From assembly GCA_000597885.1 (NCBI GenBank), contig CP004371.1, positions 1,426,001 to 1,490,000 on the forward strand: a stretch of DNA of 64,000 bases. Direction: 5' to 3'. Below the pieces are notes generated by a model. The model had not been told where the DNA came from. It saw nothing but the letters and a program-made list of their open reading frames with translations, and did no database searches. This document shows positions 1 to 8,831 of the stretch, piece after piece. The DNA is from Flammeovirgaceae bacterium 311 (GTDB lineage Bacteria > Bacteroidota > Bacteroidia > Cytophagales > Cyclobacteriaceae). The stretch's first letter is position 1. Each line of letters starts with the position of its first letter. The position numbers were made by a program, and so were the translations under genes.

Positions 1-915
1 ATGTGTATTATGCTCCCAGATTATGATTTTAGCATCCCCGCCATGGAAATCAACCAGGTTGTTGATTTTTTCTACCATATGCCGGTCGCGGATGTTCCAG
101 GAAGATGAATTACTCTGCAGGGAGGTAGTATAGTAACGTTCTGCATTTACAGTCACAAGTGTATTTTGCAGCAAATTCAGGTGTTCTTCCTTAGCTGCTG
201 ATTCGTCAAGCTCATCCTGCACGCTTGCCAGTAGGGTTGCGAGTTCATCAGCACAGCTGTTTGCAGTCCTTACAGCTGCCTGTGCATAGGCCCATTCATC
301 TTCATCATAAGGAGCAAAACAAGCCAGTGCATTCCTTGCCTGCTGTGCAGCCGCAGGGTCTGTGGTATCCAGATAAGCAATAACTTCCTCCAGGGAGTCC
401 CAAAGACTGTAAACATCCAAACCGTAAAAACCCACCTGACGACCTGCGTCCCTGTTCTGATTATAAGTTCGCAACCATTCTCCCAGTGCTGCTACCTCTT
501 CGTTAGCCCACATCCATGCAGGCCAGCGCTCCTGCTGCCTTAACACCTCAGCTGCACTGCTGCCATTGGTATCAGATCCTTTAATGTACTGGTTCAGCCT
601 GTACATATCGGGCCAGTCGCCCTCTACAGCAATGATGGTAAAACCTTTTTCCTGCACCAGACGTCTGCTGATTTCGGTACGCCAGCTATAATACTCTGAG
701 GTACCATGAGAGGCTTCTCCCAATAATACATAGCGGGCATCTCCTATATCATTGATCAAAATATCGAGATCATCTGCAGTTTCCAGTGCTGCAATTGCAC
801 TGGCAGGCACTTCATTGATCAGGTTTCTATCGTTATCACTTAACTCCTCCTGCTGTTTACATGAAAATATTGTAACAAGCAGCAGAAGACTCCAAAATAA
901 ATTAGTCTTAAACAT
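1..915 (-). CDS. Erythromycin esterase-family lipoprotein (C-terminus cut by window edge)
   Basis: The frame is open from the ATG at 915 to the window edge (305 codons, no stop), so only the N-terminal part is present. Residues 1-19 form a lipoprotein signal (hydrophobic run, lipobox IFSC, Cys19), which predicts export and lipidation. Family motifs visible are GEASHGT (66-72), EGDWPD (about 98-103), a WMWAN block, GFYGLDVYSL and, at the edge, WEHNTH (300-305). These match the erythromycin esterase/COG2312 superfamily, whose characterised members use His/Glu catalysis to hydrolyse macrolide lactones or unknown esters. Most genomic homologues have no proven resistance role, and the motif set looks closer to the succinoglycan-biosynthesis/Bcr-like branch than to EreA/EreB. 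The substrate is unknown. It lies downstream of the transporter gene across a 377 bp gap, so it is probably a separate unit. Confidence 0.85.
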   Translation of the reverse strand, partial: MFKTNLFWSLLLLVTIFSCKQQEELSDNDRNLINEVPASAIAALETADDLDILINDIGDARYVLLGEASHGTSEYYSWRTEISRRLVQEKGFTIIAVEGDWPDMYRLNQYIKGSDTNGSSAAEVLRQQERWPAWMWANEEVAALGEWLRTYNQNRDAGRQVGFYGLDVYSLWDSLEEVIAYLDTTDPAAAQQARNALACFAPYDEDEWAYAQAAVRTANSCADELATLLASVQDELDESAAKEEHLNLLQNTLVTVNAERYYTTSLQSNSSSWNIRDRHMVEKINNLVDFHGGDAKIIIWEHNTH

Positions 916-1292
916 ACTGTTATTAAAAATAAAAAAATCAGAAAGTAGGGCTAAAAATATCACAGACTCATACTAACATAAGCATCTGCTAAACCCTGTA
1001 TATCAATCATTTCTGAAGATATATTTTATAATACGGGTAAAATTCATGAAAAGATATTATTCCATATCAAAATATATCATCCGCATTTAACACAAATACT
1101 AAGTCGTACTTTAATATGATTATTGGAGAAATTGCTTTGATATCCTGGCTGCGCGAGAAGCAGGCAGGAATAGGCATGGGTAAAAACCTGATTACGAAGG
1201 GCAAACAATGGTCCTATTGCAAGAATAACCACTAAATTACTGAGGATCAGTATTTTAGTTTTTCACCTGGTCGCCAGCAGGAATTATCAATA
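916..1292. other. Intergenic gap without a supported gene
   Basis: These 377 bp separate the transporter stop from the start of the esterase-like lipoprotein gene. They are AT-rich, particularly 940-1100, as expected for a promoter region reading leftward. A 39-codon plus-strand frame at 1116-1235 has no recognisable product. I found no exact TAnnTTTG box and no clear hairpin terminator. Confidence 0.5.
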
Positions 1293-3518
1293 TCAGAGGA
1301 TCTGCTTTTCTTTGTTTGTATTTACAAACAGGATTTCGCCAACATCATCATAACCTTCAAACACATGTGCTTCTTTGTGGCGGATTAGCTCGTGCCTGAA
1401 ACCAACAATGGTCAAATCTGCATCCCTGGAATGTTCGTTGATGATTGTTCGCGGGTCTTTTCGCAGCTCCTGAATGATGAACTGTACGTTAAGGGGGGAT
1501 ATAGGCAGTCTGCCGGAATTAATCAGAGAGAGAATTCTGTCGCGCTGCACCTCTGCTTCCTCTTCAGGTGAGATAACAAATATTTTGATGCTTCCCTGCC
1601 TCCATTCTTTATGGCCCAGAATAATGTATGCCATCAGGATCATCAGGTTGGCATTTTCATAATCCTGGGTAGTAATCCATATGTTGATCTGCCTCTTTAA
1701 TCCAAATTTGCGGTCTGAACAGCCCAATATACAAATATCAAAATCCATGGATTTGATCAGCTGAATATTATCTACAATATCTTCCAGGTTATCGGGCTGC
1801 AGTTTCGAAAATTCAAAAAGGATCATGTTGTTTTCTTTACCGGAAATACCCGGCAGCTGGATTACCTGTGCAATGGCAGAGGTGTAGGACGGACTGATCA
1901 GCGTATCGAGGTAAACATTGCTCTTTGAATATTCCGAAATCTTGATTAACCTGCTCATCACCTCCCGGGCCTGGTTGTGAGACTCTCTGGACAAATAGCC
2001 ATCGATGCGGTGAATGTAGGTACCAAAGCCGTACTTATAGGAGATCCAGCGCAAAAGGTCAAATGCTGCAAGCCGTTTAAAAGTACTGTTGGTAATACAA
2101 ATAACCGAAGGCCTCCAGTGGCCCAGTGCTGTTTCTTTTTCAGTTTTTTGCAGGTACACGTGTAACCTGCGGCTAAGCTGAAAAATTGCACCCTGGAAGA
2201 TAACGGATAATCCTTTGTTGTCTTCCTGTGTTCGGGTCAAACCTATAAAGATCATCAGCATAAAAAACAGAGCCATGATGGCATACTGTGCGTTCATCTG
2301 AAACATGAGCCACAAACACAAAAGAGCTCCCATCAGGGATAAATACCAGCGTGATTTAAAAGATGGCCTGTACGCCGGATCACCCGCAAAATGTTCCAGA
2401 AAAGATATCAGGCAGATGGCGCCATAGGTCACCATGAAGAACATTGAAATAATCTCTGCCACAAAGTTGACATCACCGACACTTACAAAAAAAAGTGCAA
2501 TAACAGAGGTTAACAGGGTCGCATTAAGGGGCTCATTCGTTACTTTCTTTCCCCTGGATAACCAGGTATTAAGTTTACCCACCGGAAAAACCCTATCGCC
2601 AGCAAGGGCCTGCAGGGTGCGCGGTGCCACCAAAATAGAACCCAGTGCCGAAGATACGGTAGCAGCAGCCAGGCCTATGGGTATGATCGGCCCCCATAGG
2701 GCAATCCTGCTCATGATCAGTTGATCGGCAGCAAGATCTTCGGCACTTGCCGATACATATAGCTTGTAGACGATAAAAACGTAAATCAGCATTCCACATA
2801 AGGTTGCACCCAGCGTGCCTATGGGAATTGCCTTTCGTGGTTCCTTCAAATCGCCTGAGAGGCCAACACCTGCAGTCATACCCGTAAATGCAGGAAAGCA
2901 AATGGCAAACACATAAAAGAAAGGGTCGGCATTCTCTACCGTTTTGCCAAAGGCAAAATCTTCGCCGGTGCCGGCATAGTCGGTACTGCCCAGAAAAAAC
3001 ATGATCAGTGAAAGAAATAAAATACTTGCCACCAGGTAAAGCACTTTAACTCCCAGGTCTGCCCCCTTGGTAGTGACAATCAGGATCAGTAAAAGTGTGG
3101 CAGGAATACTGACAATCCGGTCGTCGTAAACCAGAATGCCATACTCCTGCAGCAGGAAATCAAAAACCGGTCCGAACGACTGGGCAAATGCAATGATATA
3201 AAAGGCCACACTGATGGCCTGTGAGAAGTACAGTGCGATGCCAATAGAAGCACCGATGTTGAGGCCGAATGAACGTGAAATGATATAATACTCTCCCCCT
3301 CCCTCTACCTTCTGATTGGTAGCTATCTCTGCAATGGCCATGGCTGTAGGAATGGTAACCAAATGGCCAATAATCACAATGCCCAGGGTGCCCAGCATAC
3401 CAACATGCCCTACAGCATATCCAAAACGCAGGAACATGATTGCTCCCAGAATTGTAGAAATAGCTGTTAGAAATACAGGGGCTGTACCCAGGCGTTTACT
3501 ACCAGAAGTAGCTGACAT
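1293..3518 (-). CDS. SLC12-type cation-chloride / amino-acid permease family transporter
   Basis: 741 aa. The N-terminal ~430 residues contain about 12 hydrophobic segments of the APC fold. They start with a TAISTILGAIMFLRFG segment, the unwound-helix G-rich signature typical of the cation-chloride cotransporter (SLC12) family, followed by EIATNQKVEGGGEYYIISR. The remaining ~300 residues are soluble and resemble the cytoplasmic C-terminal domain of SLC12 proteins. Eukaryotic members cotransport Na/K/Cl; bacterial members are less well characterised and may move amino acids or ions, so the substrate is not assignable. The protein would sit in the inner membrane. ATG at 3518. The gene is apparently monocistronic, with 93 bp between it and the upstream SLOG gene. 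Confidence 0.85.
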   Translation of the reverse strand: MSATSGSKRLGTAPVFLTAISTILGAIMFLRFGYAVGHVGMLGTLGIVIIGHLVTIPTAMAIAEIATNQKVEGGGEYYIISRSFGLNIGASIGIALYFSQAISVAFYIIAFAQSFGPVFDFLLQEYGILVYDDRIVSIPATLLLILIVTTKGADLGVKVLYLVASILFLSLIMFFLGSTDYAGTGEDFAFGKTVENADPFFYVFAICFPAFTGMTAGVGLSGDLKEPRKAIPIGTLGATLCGMLIYVFIVYKLYVSASAEDLAADQLIMSRIALWGPIIPIGLAAATVSSALGSILVAPRTLQALAGDRVFPVGKLNTWLSRGKKVTNEPLNATLLTSVIALFFVSVGDVNFVAEIISMFFMVTYGAICLISFLEHFAGDPAYRPSFKSRWYLSLMGALLCLWLMFQMNAQYAIMALFFMLMIFIGLTRTQEDNKGLSVIFQGAIFQLSRRLHVYLQKTEKETALGHWRPSVICITNSTFKRLAAFDLLRWISYKYGFGTYIHRIDGYLSRESHNQAREVMSRLIKISEYSKSNVYLDTLISPSYTSAIAQVIQLPGISGKENNMILFEFSKLQPDNLEDIVDNIQLIKSMDFDICILGCSDRKFGLKRQINIWITTQDYENANLMILMAYIILGHKEWRQGSIKIFVISPEEEAEVQRDRILSLINSGRLPISPLNVQFIIQELRKDPRTIINEHSRDADLTIVGFRHELIRHKEAHVFEGYDDVGEILFVNTNKEKQIL

Positions 3519-3611
3519 GCTGGAAATTTAGATGTTGAGAACTATCTTGCTTTGTTGTTGTAACGGTTAAATAGATGAACCCGGCTAAAGCCTCCATAGT
3601 TATGGATAATT

Positions 3612-3941
3612 TTAAAAATACTTTAATAATATCTTTTTCTCCTTTTGTCGAGCATATTTCAATAAATCACCTGTGCCGGGACTTTTACCATCCCAGAAAG
3701 CTACCACCAGTTGTGCTGCTGTAATAATATTATAGGTGCGGGAGGCATTGGAGGTTTCGGGGTGCTCCGTATGCGGAATAATCTGCAGCGGAATACTTTT
3801 CTCCTCTGAATATTGCTCTGCCAGTTTATCGGCTCCTGTATCTCCACCAGAAACTATTTCTGTAATGTGTATACACCTTAAAGTGTCCTTCAGAAGCTCA
3901 TAATCTGAAAATGTTCTCGATCCAATCACTGCTACTTTCAA
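3612..3941 (-). CDS. YspA-type SLOG family protein (DUF2493-like)
   Basis: 109 aa, a single Rossmann-like SLOG domain. Motifs are VIGSRTF (5-11), SGGDTGADKLAEQY (from 31) and FWDGKSPGT (82-90), which match the YspA/cpYpsA-related SLOG families thought to bind nucleotides or nucleotide-derived ligands. No partner domain is fused. The start is TTG (3941): it gives the natural N-terminus MKVAVIGSRTF, and an AGGAGG Shine-Dalgarno-like sequence lies about 10 nt upstream. It follows dnaN on the same strand but is separated from it by a terminator, so it is likely a separate transcript. SLOG proteins occur in nucleotide metabolism, stress and some defence loci; this isolated copy gives no functional context. 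Confidence 0.8.
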   Translation of the reverse strand: MKVAVIGSRTFSDYELLKDTLRCIHITEIVSGGDTGADKLAEQYSEEKSIPLQIIPHTEHPETSNASRTYNIITAAQLVVAFWDGKSPGTGDLLKYARQKEKKILLKYF

Positions 3942-3951
3942 AACTATTTAC

Positions 3952-3957
3952 CCTCCT
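3952..3957 (-). promoter_or_regulatory. Shine-Dalgarno sequence supporting a TTG start
   Basis: Minus strand reads AGGAGG, 10 nt before the TTG at 3941-3939. Strong Shine-Dalgarno sites are uncommon in Bacteroidota, so this one supports the TTG start of the SLOG gene. Confidence 0.6.
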
Positions 3958-4113
3958 GATTAATTTGGTTCTACATAGTTAACGAAACCCGGCAGGAAGT
4001 GATTGGTAAATCCTGCATTACCTGCCAGGCCTGCTCCTTTACACATAATAGTCCGTTGCAGAAAAGGTAAAGGTAAAGAATTTATTCTAAAAATGATATT
4101 TATAAATATTACA

Positions 4114-4146
4114 TAAAAAAAGCAGCCCCTAAAGGCTGCTTTCGCT
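4114..4146 (-). terminator. Rho-independent terminator of dnaN
   Basis: On the minus strand AGCAGCC-TTTAGG-GGCTGCT forms a perfect 7-bp stem (4140-4134 / 4127-4121) followed by a run of six T (4120-4115). It lies 28 bp past the dnaN stop. Confidence 0.85.
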
Positions 4147-4173
4147 ATTTCTAAAATAAGCAGGTTCTGGCTG

Positions 4174-5298
4174 CTATACATAATTATTAAGCATTACCGG
4201 CATTACGAGCATCAAAATGTCTTCATTCTCATCTTTATCGCGCGGTATCAGCAGGCCTGCCCGGTTTGGTTTGCTTAGGTTTAGCTGCACATCGGTAGAA
4301 TCAAGATTGTTGAGCATCTCGATCAGGAAACGGGCATTGAAGCCAATTTCAATATCTTCTCCATCGTGATCGCAGCTAAGGCGCTCCATGGCTTCATTCG
4401 AGAAATCCAGATCTTCTGCACTAATCTGCAGCTGGTTGCCGCTTATCTTCAGACGCACCTGGTGGGTGGTTTTATTGGCATAAATGGCAATTCGCTTCAG
4501 GGAACTTAAAAGCTCCATGCGGTTAATCACCATATTATTGTTATTATCAACCGGGATTACATTTTCATAATCAGGGAAACGCTCATCAATCAGCCTGCAG
4601 ATCATCTTTATGTTATCGAACTTAAAGAAGGCATTGGAGGCGTTAAACTCTATGGTAACCGGCGTAGCACCAGAAGGCAGCGTTGTACGCAGCAGGTTCA
4701 GCGCTTTTTTAGGGATGATGATGTTATTGTCCATATCGGCTGCCACATCTACCCTGCGATAACGGATCAGGCGGTGACCATCGGTCGCTACAAAGGTAGC
4801 ATTTGTATCGCGCAGCTGAATATAAACCCCCGTCATGGCCGGGCGCAGCTCGTCGTTGCTAACGGCAAAGAGGGTATTGGAAATCGCATTCTGCAGTGTA
4901 TCGGCTGGTACATCAACCCCATACGGATCGTTTACCTCGGGCGTACGCGGAAAATCTGTAGCATTCTCCCCGGAGAGTTTATAGCGGCCGTTGTCGGAGC
5001 TGATCTCTATGGTGTAGGTTTCTTCATCAATGCTGAAGGTAACCGGCTGCTCCGGCAGGTTTTTTAGGGTGTCCATCAGGATGCGGGCCGGCACGGCAAT
5101 GCTGCCACTTTCGCGGGCTTCCACATCCATTTCGGTTATCATGCTGGTTTGCAGATCGGAAGCTGTTATTTTCAGCGCCCCATCGTTGATCTCAAAAAGA
5201 AAATTCTCCAGAATTGGCACTACCGGATTGGAGGTAATAACCCCGCTGATAGCCGAGAGTTGCTTTAAAAGGGCGGAGGAAGAAACGATAAACTTCAT
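4174..5298 (-). CDS. dnaN: DNA polymerase III beta subunit (sliding clamp)
   Basis: 374 aa, the usual length for the ring-shaped processivity clamp that tethers DNA polymerase III and other DNA-processing enzymes to DNA. The three repeated clamp domains are recognisable from the N-terminal MKFIVSSSALLKQLSAISGV start, the central ATDGHRL segment and the C-terminal LMLVMPVML segment that forms part of the peptide-binding cleft. It starts at ATG 5298 and is followed by a strong terminator. Here it is not beside dnaA or recF; upstream is the gliding operon, separated by a 143 bp gap containing a 10-bp-stem hairpin. Confidence 0.97.
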   Translation of the reverse strand: MKFIVSSSALLKQLSAISGVITSNPVVPILENFLFEINDGALKITASDLQTSMITEMDVEARESGSIAVPARILMDTLKNLPEQPVTFSIDEETYTIEISSDNGRYKLSGENATDFPRTPEVNDPYGVDVPADTLQNAISNTLFAVSNDELRPAMTGVYIQLRDTNATFVATDGHRLIRYRRVDVAADMDNNIIIPKKALNLLRTTLPSGATPVTIEFNASNAFFKFDNIKMICRLIDERFPDYENVIPVDNNNNMVINRMELLSSLKRIAIYANKTTHQVRLKISGNQLQISAEDLDFSNEAMERLSCDHDGEDIEIGFNARFLIEMLNNLDSTDVQLNLSKPNRAGLLIPRDKDENEDILMLVMPVMLNNYV

Positions 5299-5378
5299 AT
5301 GCGGCGATGAAAAGTCTTGTTGGTTTTAGCGGCTTAAAGTTAAAAAAAATTACACAAGCACCTAAAGGCAGTTTAACA

Positions 5379-5405
5379 AGAAAGCTTGTTTTTTCCAAGC
5401 TTTCT
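5379..5405 (-). other. Stable hairpin between the gliding operon and dnaN
   Basis: AGAAAGCTTG and CAAGCTTTCT form a perfect 10-bp stem with a 7-nt loop, 37 bp past the DUF4340 gene stop and 81 bp before dnaN. On the minus strand the stem is followed only by a weak T-rich stretch (TTGTTAAA). It may be an imperfect terminator of the gld operon or a structure in the dnaN leader. Confidence 0.5.
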
Positions 5406-5441
5406 GCCCGATCAAACGGTTTAGCCGCCTAAGTATGTTAT

Positions 5442-6380
5442 TTATTGCGCTAACATCAGGTCGCGTCGGCGAATAAGCATGGCCTGGGCCAGTCGTTCGT
5501 CGAGCAAAACGGCTTCTTTTTGGCCGGGCAAATAAGCCAGCCGCTGGCGCCTCCCCTGCAGCTGCGGATACAGGTGCAGCTCCAGCCCCTGAGAGTTACC
5601 CACCGTCTGCATCCTGAACAGGGCTAAGGGCTGAGTCTGCAAAAGGCTGTCGTAGGCAGGATCTTCGCCAGGTGCTAAATATCCTGATATCTGCAAAGGC
5701 TCATAGATCATCATGTACTGAAATAGTACAGAGCTATCCGGGCGCAGCAGGTTTTCTACGCCCAGTATATTATTCTGATAGCGTATGCTAACATTCTCGG
5801 CAGTATCGGCCGGATACACCACATCAAGCCCCTGGAAGTTCATGCTGTTGAGGCTGGTTAGCATTTTATTGCGCAAATCACTCTCCCGCAGGCGAAAGAT
5901 GCTGCTGATGTAGCTAGAGTAGCCTGGCAGCTCCATTACATAAGCATTTTCATCCATGGCAAAATAGGAAATCCGTTCTGCCTCTGAACCGCCTGCCATA
6001 AAACGTGTGATTCCATTTCCCTCCAGCTCTACCTCTACCCCCTGCTCCGTAAGTTGCTGGAGCACCGCTTCCTGCTGGCTGCGTGCTACCGGCCGTTTTA
6101 CCTGTACCTCACTTAGCACGCTCAGCAGCACATTGATGATGGCCGGATCGGCAGCATGGTTTTCATTGAGCAACCAGAAGCCATTGCGCTTCTGCAGGTT
6201 TTGAACCCTGCCATCGGGCTGGCGTAGGGTTATTCTTTGAATAGCTGCTGTATCACTTACCGCAAATAAATTTCTTTCGACCTGCTGGTTGCCCGCAGGA
6301 CCTTTGCGGCTGATCATGATAGCGAAGACAGCCGTTAGTATCAGGAGTATAATGGCGAGTGCCCAGTTCTTTCTTGTCAT
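5442..6380 (-). CDS. DUF4340 domain-containing membrane-anchored protein
   Basis: 312 aa. An N-terminal transmembrane helix (about 7-23) is followed by a long soluble region that resembles DUF4340, with the motif TLRQPDGRVQNLQKRNGFWLL typical of the repeated beta-rich unit in this family. Its ATG (6380) overlaps the gldG stop by 4 bp (ATGA), implying translational coupling. In many bacteria DUF4340 proteins are encoded directly after GldG-like auxiliary ABC components, so it is probably an accessory subunit of the Gld ABC complex, exposed on the periplasmic side. Its biochemical role is unknown. Confidence 0.75.
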   Translation of the reverse strand: MTRKNWALAIILLILTAVFAIMISRKGPAGNQQVERNLFAVSDTAAIQRITLRQPDGRVQNLQKRNGFWLLNENHAADPAIINVLLSVLSEVQVKRPVARSQQEAVLQQLTEQGVEVELEGNGITRFMAGGSEAERISYFAMDENAYVMELPGYSSYISSIFRLRESDLRNKMLTSLNSMNFQGLDVVYPADTAENVSIRYQNNILGVENLLRPDSSVLFQYMMIYEPLQISGYLAPGEDPAYDSLLQTQPLALFRMQTVGNSQGLELHLYPQLQGRRQRLAYLPGQKEAVLLDERLAQAMLIRRRDLMLAQ

Positions 6381-8095
6381 GCTTCTGTAGGTTTAGCGAA
6401 GCGGGTATATTTACGTTTGCGCCAGAAATGATGACCTACCCCCAGGAGCACCACCATTAATACAGGCAGCAGCAGGTTCAGGGTTTGCCACCAGCTCTTT
6501 TCTGCCTCCACGCGCACAGGATCCAGCGGCCGTATGGCTATTTCTTTGTTCCTGGCCAGAATCAGCCCACTTTCGTTGGTGAGGTAGGCCATTGCGTTCT
6601 GTATAAAATCGCTGTTGGCAAAAATCTGCTGGGTAAAAGGCGCTGCTCCCAGGGGCAGGGCTTCGTTGGTGCGGCGGTTTACTTCGTTGATGAGAAAATC
6701 GCCATCGCTCACCACCACAATCTTTCCTGCCTGCCCATCGGCTACAAAACTGCTTTCATCTACGCCTTCGGGCAAAAACCTGTTTTTATAGAGCGAGCTG
6801 AAACGCCCCTCTAACAGGTAAGCTACCGGCTGCGGACCGGCATTATAACTCTCGGGCCTGACATCGCGCCTCAGATCTTCCACACTTACCCGCACCGGGG
6901 CATTAAACAGGCGGCTGTAGGGTGATGTAAAAATTAGCGGTGTTTTCTGTACGCCTTCTGCCTTTACGGTGTCCAGGCTGCTCACAAAGCGGGCATAGGT
7001 AGCATCCAGGTTACGCACAATGGGGTGTGCAGCATAATTGTTCATAACAGGGTAAAAAGGCCAGCGCAGCATACGCATCTGCGGCTGATCGCCCATATTG
7101 CCCACCACCACCGGATAAGCACCGGCACTAAGGTCCTGCACCAGGTTCTGATTCAGGCGCAGGCCCCAGCGGAAAAGTAATTCCTCCAGACCCAGCGGCT
7201 GTGGCACTGCCACAGTACCTCCCTGGCCCAGGCTGTCCATGTTTACCCGCACGGGATCCAGGAACATCAGCAGGTTACCTCCCCGCAAAACATATTGGTC
7301 TAAGAGGTAACGTTGTTGTTCGGTATACTCACGGGTGGGGTTGGCAATGATCAGCGCAGCCGGCTGTTGAGTAGCAAGTGCTTCAGGCCGCATGCTGCTG
7401 ATCACATACTGCTCCTGCAAGGTTTGCCTGATGCTCAGTACCTTGATGGAATCGGCTTCACCGTTACCCACCAGCCAGCCCACCTGTGGCTTGCCCTGCT
7501 GAGTTAGCTCCCTGATGGCCGATGCAAGCTCGTACTCCACTCCTTCCACAGACTGGTTGAGCCGCTCCTCTGAGGTAGCGGCCATGTTGCCCTTGAGCAG
7601 CATTACCCCCCGCTCCTGTCCGCCGTAGCTAACCACTGCGCCGGGAAACACCAGCTTTTCGGTTCGCTTGCCCCCCTGGTTATCGAAAATATTTGTTGGC
7701 TGTATGCCTTTGGCTGCCAGGTTGCTGTAAAATTCATTACGGGCATTCTGGCTTACTGCTGTAGAGGGATCGATAAAATTATACTGAATATTGCCACCGG
7801 CATAGGTGCGGAATTCTTCCAGGGTTTCGCGCACACTACGCTGCAGGCGCTTGAAGCCTGCAGGCACATCGCCCTCCAGGTAAACATCCACATATACCAC
7901 ATCTTCCAGATCCTCCAGCAGGGCTGTGGTGGCGGGTGTAATGGAATAGCGCTTGTCTTCTGTCAGGTCCAGCCGAAAAAAATGATCTGCAGCCCATACG
8001 TTCAGGATCAGCAGCAGCATAATGCCAATGCCTAACCAGAGCAGGTCTTCTATTTTCTTAGGGGTTCCGCTGTGTTGTGTTTTCTTAATCTCCAT
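6377..8095 (-). CDS. gldG: Gliding motility ABC transporter auxiliary protein GldG
   Basis: 572 aa. There is an N-terminal membrane helix at about 18-36, a large extracytoplasmic region of the uncharacterised ABC_transp_aux/GldG type (opening RLDLTEDKRYSITPATTALL), and a C-terminal helix at about 545-560 followed by basic residues. GldG forms an ABC transporter with GldA and GldF that is needed for gliding in Flavobacterium johnsoniae, although it is absent from some gliding Bacteroidota, so its role is accessory. Only 7 bp separate it from gldF upstream; it overlaps the DUF4340 gene downstream by 4 bp. Gene order and family make the call firm; the transported substrate is unknown. Confidence 0.9.
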   Translation of the reverse strand: MEIKKTQHSGTPKKIEDLLWLGIGIMLLLILNVWAADHFFRLDLTEDKRYSITPATTALLEDLEDVVYVDVYLEGDVPAGFKRLQRSVRETLEEFRTYAGGNIQYNFIDPSTAVSQNARNEFYSNLAAKGIQPTNIFDNQGGKRTEKLVFPGAVVSYGGQERGVMLLKGNMAATSEERLNQSVEGVEYELASAIRELTQQGKPQVGWLVGNGEADSIKVLSIRQTLQEQYVISSMRPEALATQQPAALIIANPTREYTEQQRYLLDQYVLRGGNLLMFLDPVRVNMDSLGQGGTVAVPQPLGLEELLFRWGLRLNQNLVQDLSAGAYPVVVGNMGDQPQMRMLRWPFYPVMNNYAAHPIVRNLDATYARFVSSLDTVKAEGVQKTPLIFTSPYSRLFNAPVRVSVEDLRRDVRPESYNAGPQPVAYLLEGRFSSLYKNRFLPEGVDESSFVADGQAGKIVVVSDGDFLINEVNRRTNEALPLGAAPFTQQIFANSDFIQNAMAYLTNESGLILARNKEIAIRPLDPVRVEAEKSWWQTLNLLLPVLMVVLLGVGHHFWRKRKYTRFAKPTEA

Positions 8096-8102
8096 ACCAC
8101 TA

Positions 8103-8831
8103 TTACCATTTACGGCTGCTAAGCACCAGTTTGGTGAGCATCAGCATCAGCACAATTACACTTAGAAAGTAGATCACGTTGCGTGAATCGATCAGCCCTT
8201 TACTCAGGGCATTGTAGTGATACAAAATTCCCAGTTGCTGCACGACATAACCGCGGGCGCTTAGCACATCTATGGTTGCCAGGGAGCTAAAACCTGAATA
8301 AAGAATAAAGCACAGGAACAGGGCAATTAGGAATGAAACAATCTGGTTTTCCGTAAGCGAAGAGGCAAACATCCCGATGGCTGCAAAAACAGCCCCCAGC
8401 AGGAACAGCCCCAGGTAGGAACCTGCCACTGCGGCCGTATCGATGTTGCCGGGCGGATTACCCAACTCACTTAGGCTGTAATAATAGAGCAGGGTGGGAA
8501 TCAGGGCCAGCAACAGCAGAAAAAGGCTGCTGAAATACTTGCCCAGGATTACCTGCCAGTCTGTTAACGGGCGGGTGTAGAGCAGCTCCAGGGTTCCTCC
8601 CTTTTTTTCTTCGGCAAAGGTACGCATGGTGATGGCCGGCAGCAGAAAAAGCAGCACATAAGGACCAAAGGAGAATAAGGTTTCCAGATCTGCATAGCCC
8701 CACTCCAGCACCGATGTTTCAGGAAACACCCATACCAGCAGGCCAACCCCCACCAGAAAAACACTTAAAACTATATAGGCAATCAGTGAATTGAGGAAGC
8801 TATTTACTTCTTTCAGAAAAACTTGTATCAT
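8103..8831 (-). CDS. gldF: Gliding motility ABC transporter permease GldF
   Basis: 242 aa with about six predicted membrane helices, and an opening (MIQVFLKEVNSFLNSLIAYIV) typical of the ABC-2 permease GldF. A conserved FAEEKKGGTLELLYTRPL segment, the cytoplasmic coupling loop of ABC-2 permeases, follows the second helix. It is the membrane subunit of the GldA-GldF-GldG complex. The start ATG overlaps the gldA stop by 4 bp (ATGA), so the two are translationally coupled. Confidence 0.92.
   Translation of the reverse strand: MIQVFLKEVNSFLNSLIAYIVLSVFLVGVGLLVWVFPETSVLEWGYADLETLFSFGPYVLLFLLPAITMRTFAEEKKGGTLELLYTRPLTDWQVILGKYFSSLFLLLLALIPTLLYYYSLSELGNPPGNIDTAAVAGSYLGLFLLGAVFAAIGMFASSLTENQIVSFLIALFLCFILYSGFSSLATIDVLSARGYVVQQLGILYHYNALSKGLIDSRNVIYFLSVIVLMLMLTKLVLSSRKW

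Noticed and set aside
1116-1235. 39-codon plus-strand frame in the 0.9-1.3 kb gap
   Set aside because: Too short, no family, no convincing ribosome-binding context.
3960-4181. 73-codon minus-strand frame overlapping the end of dnaN
   Set aside because: It reads through the dnaN terminator and has no family features.
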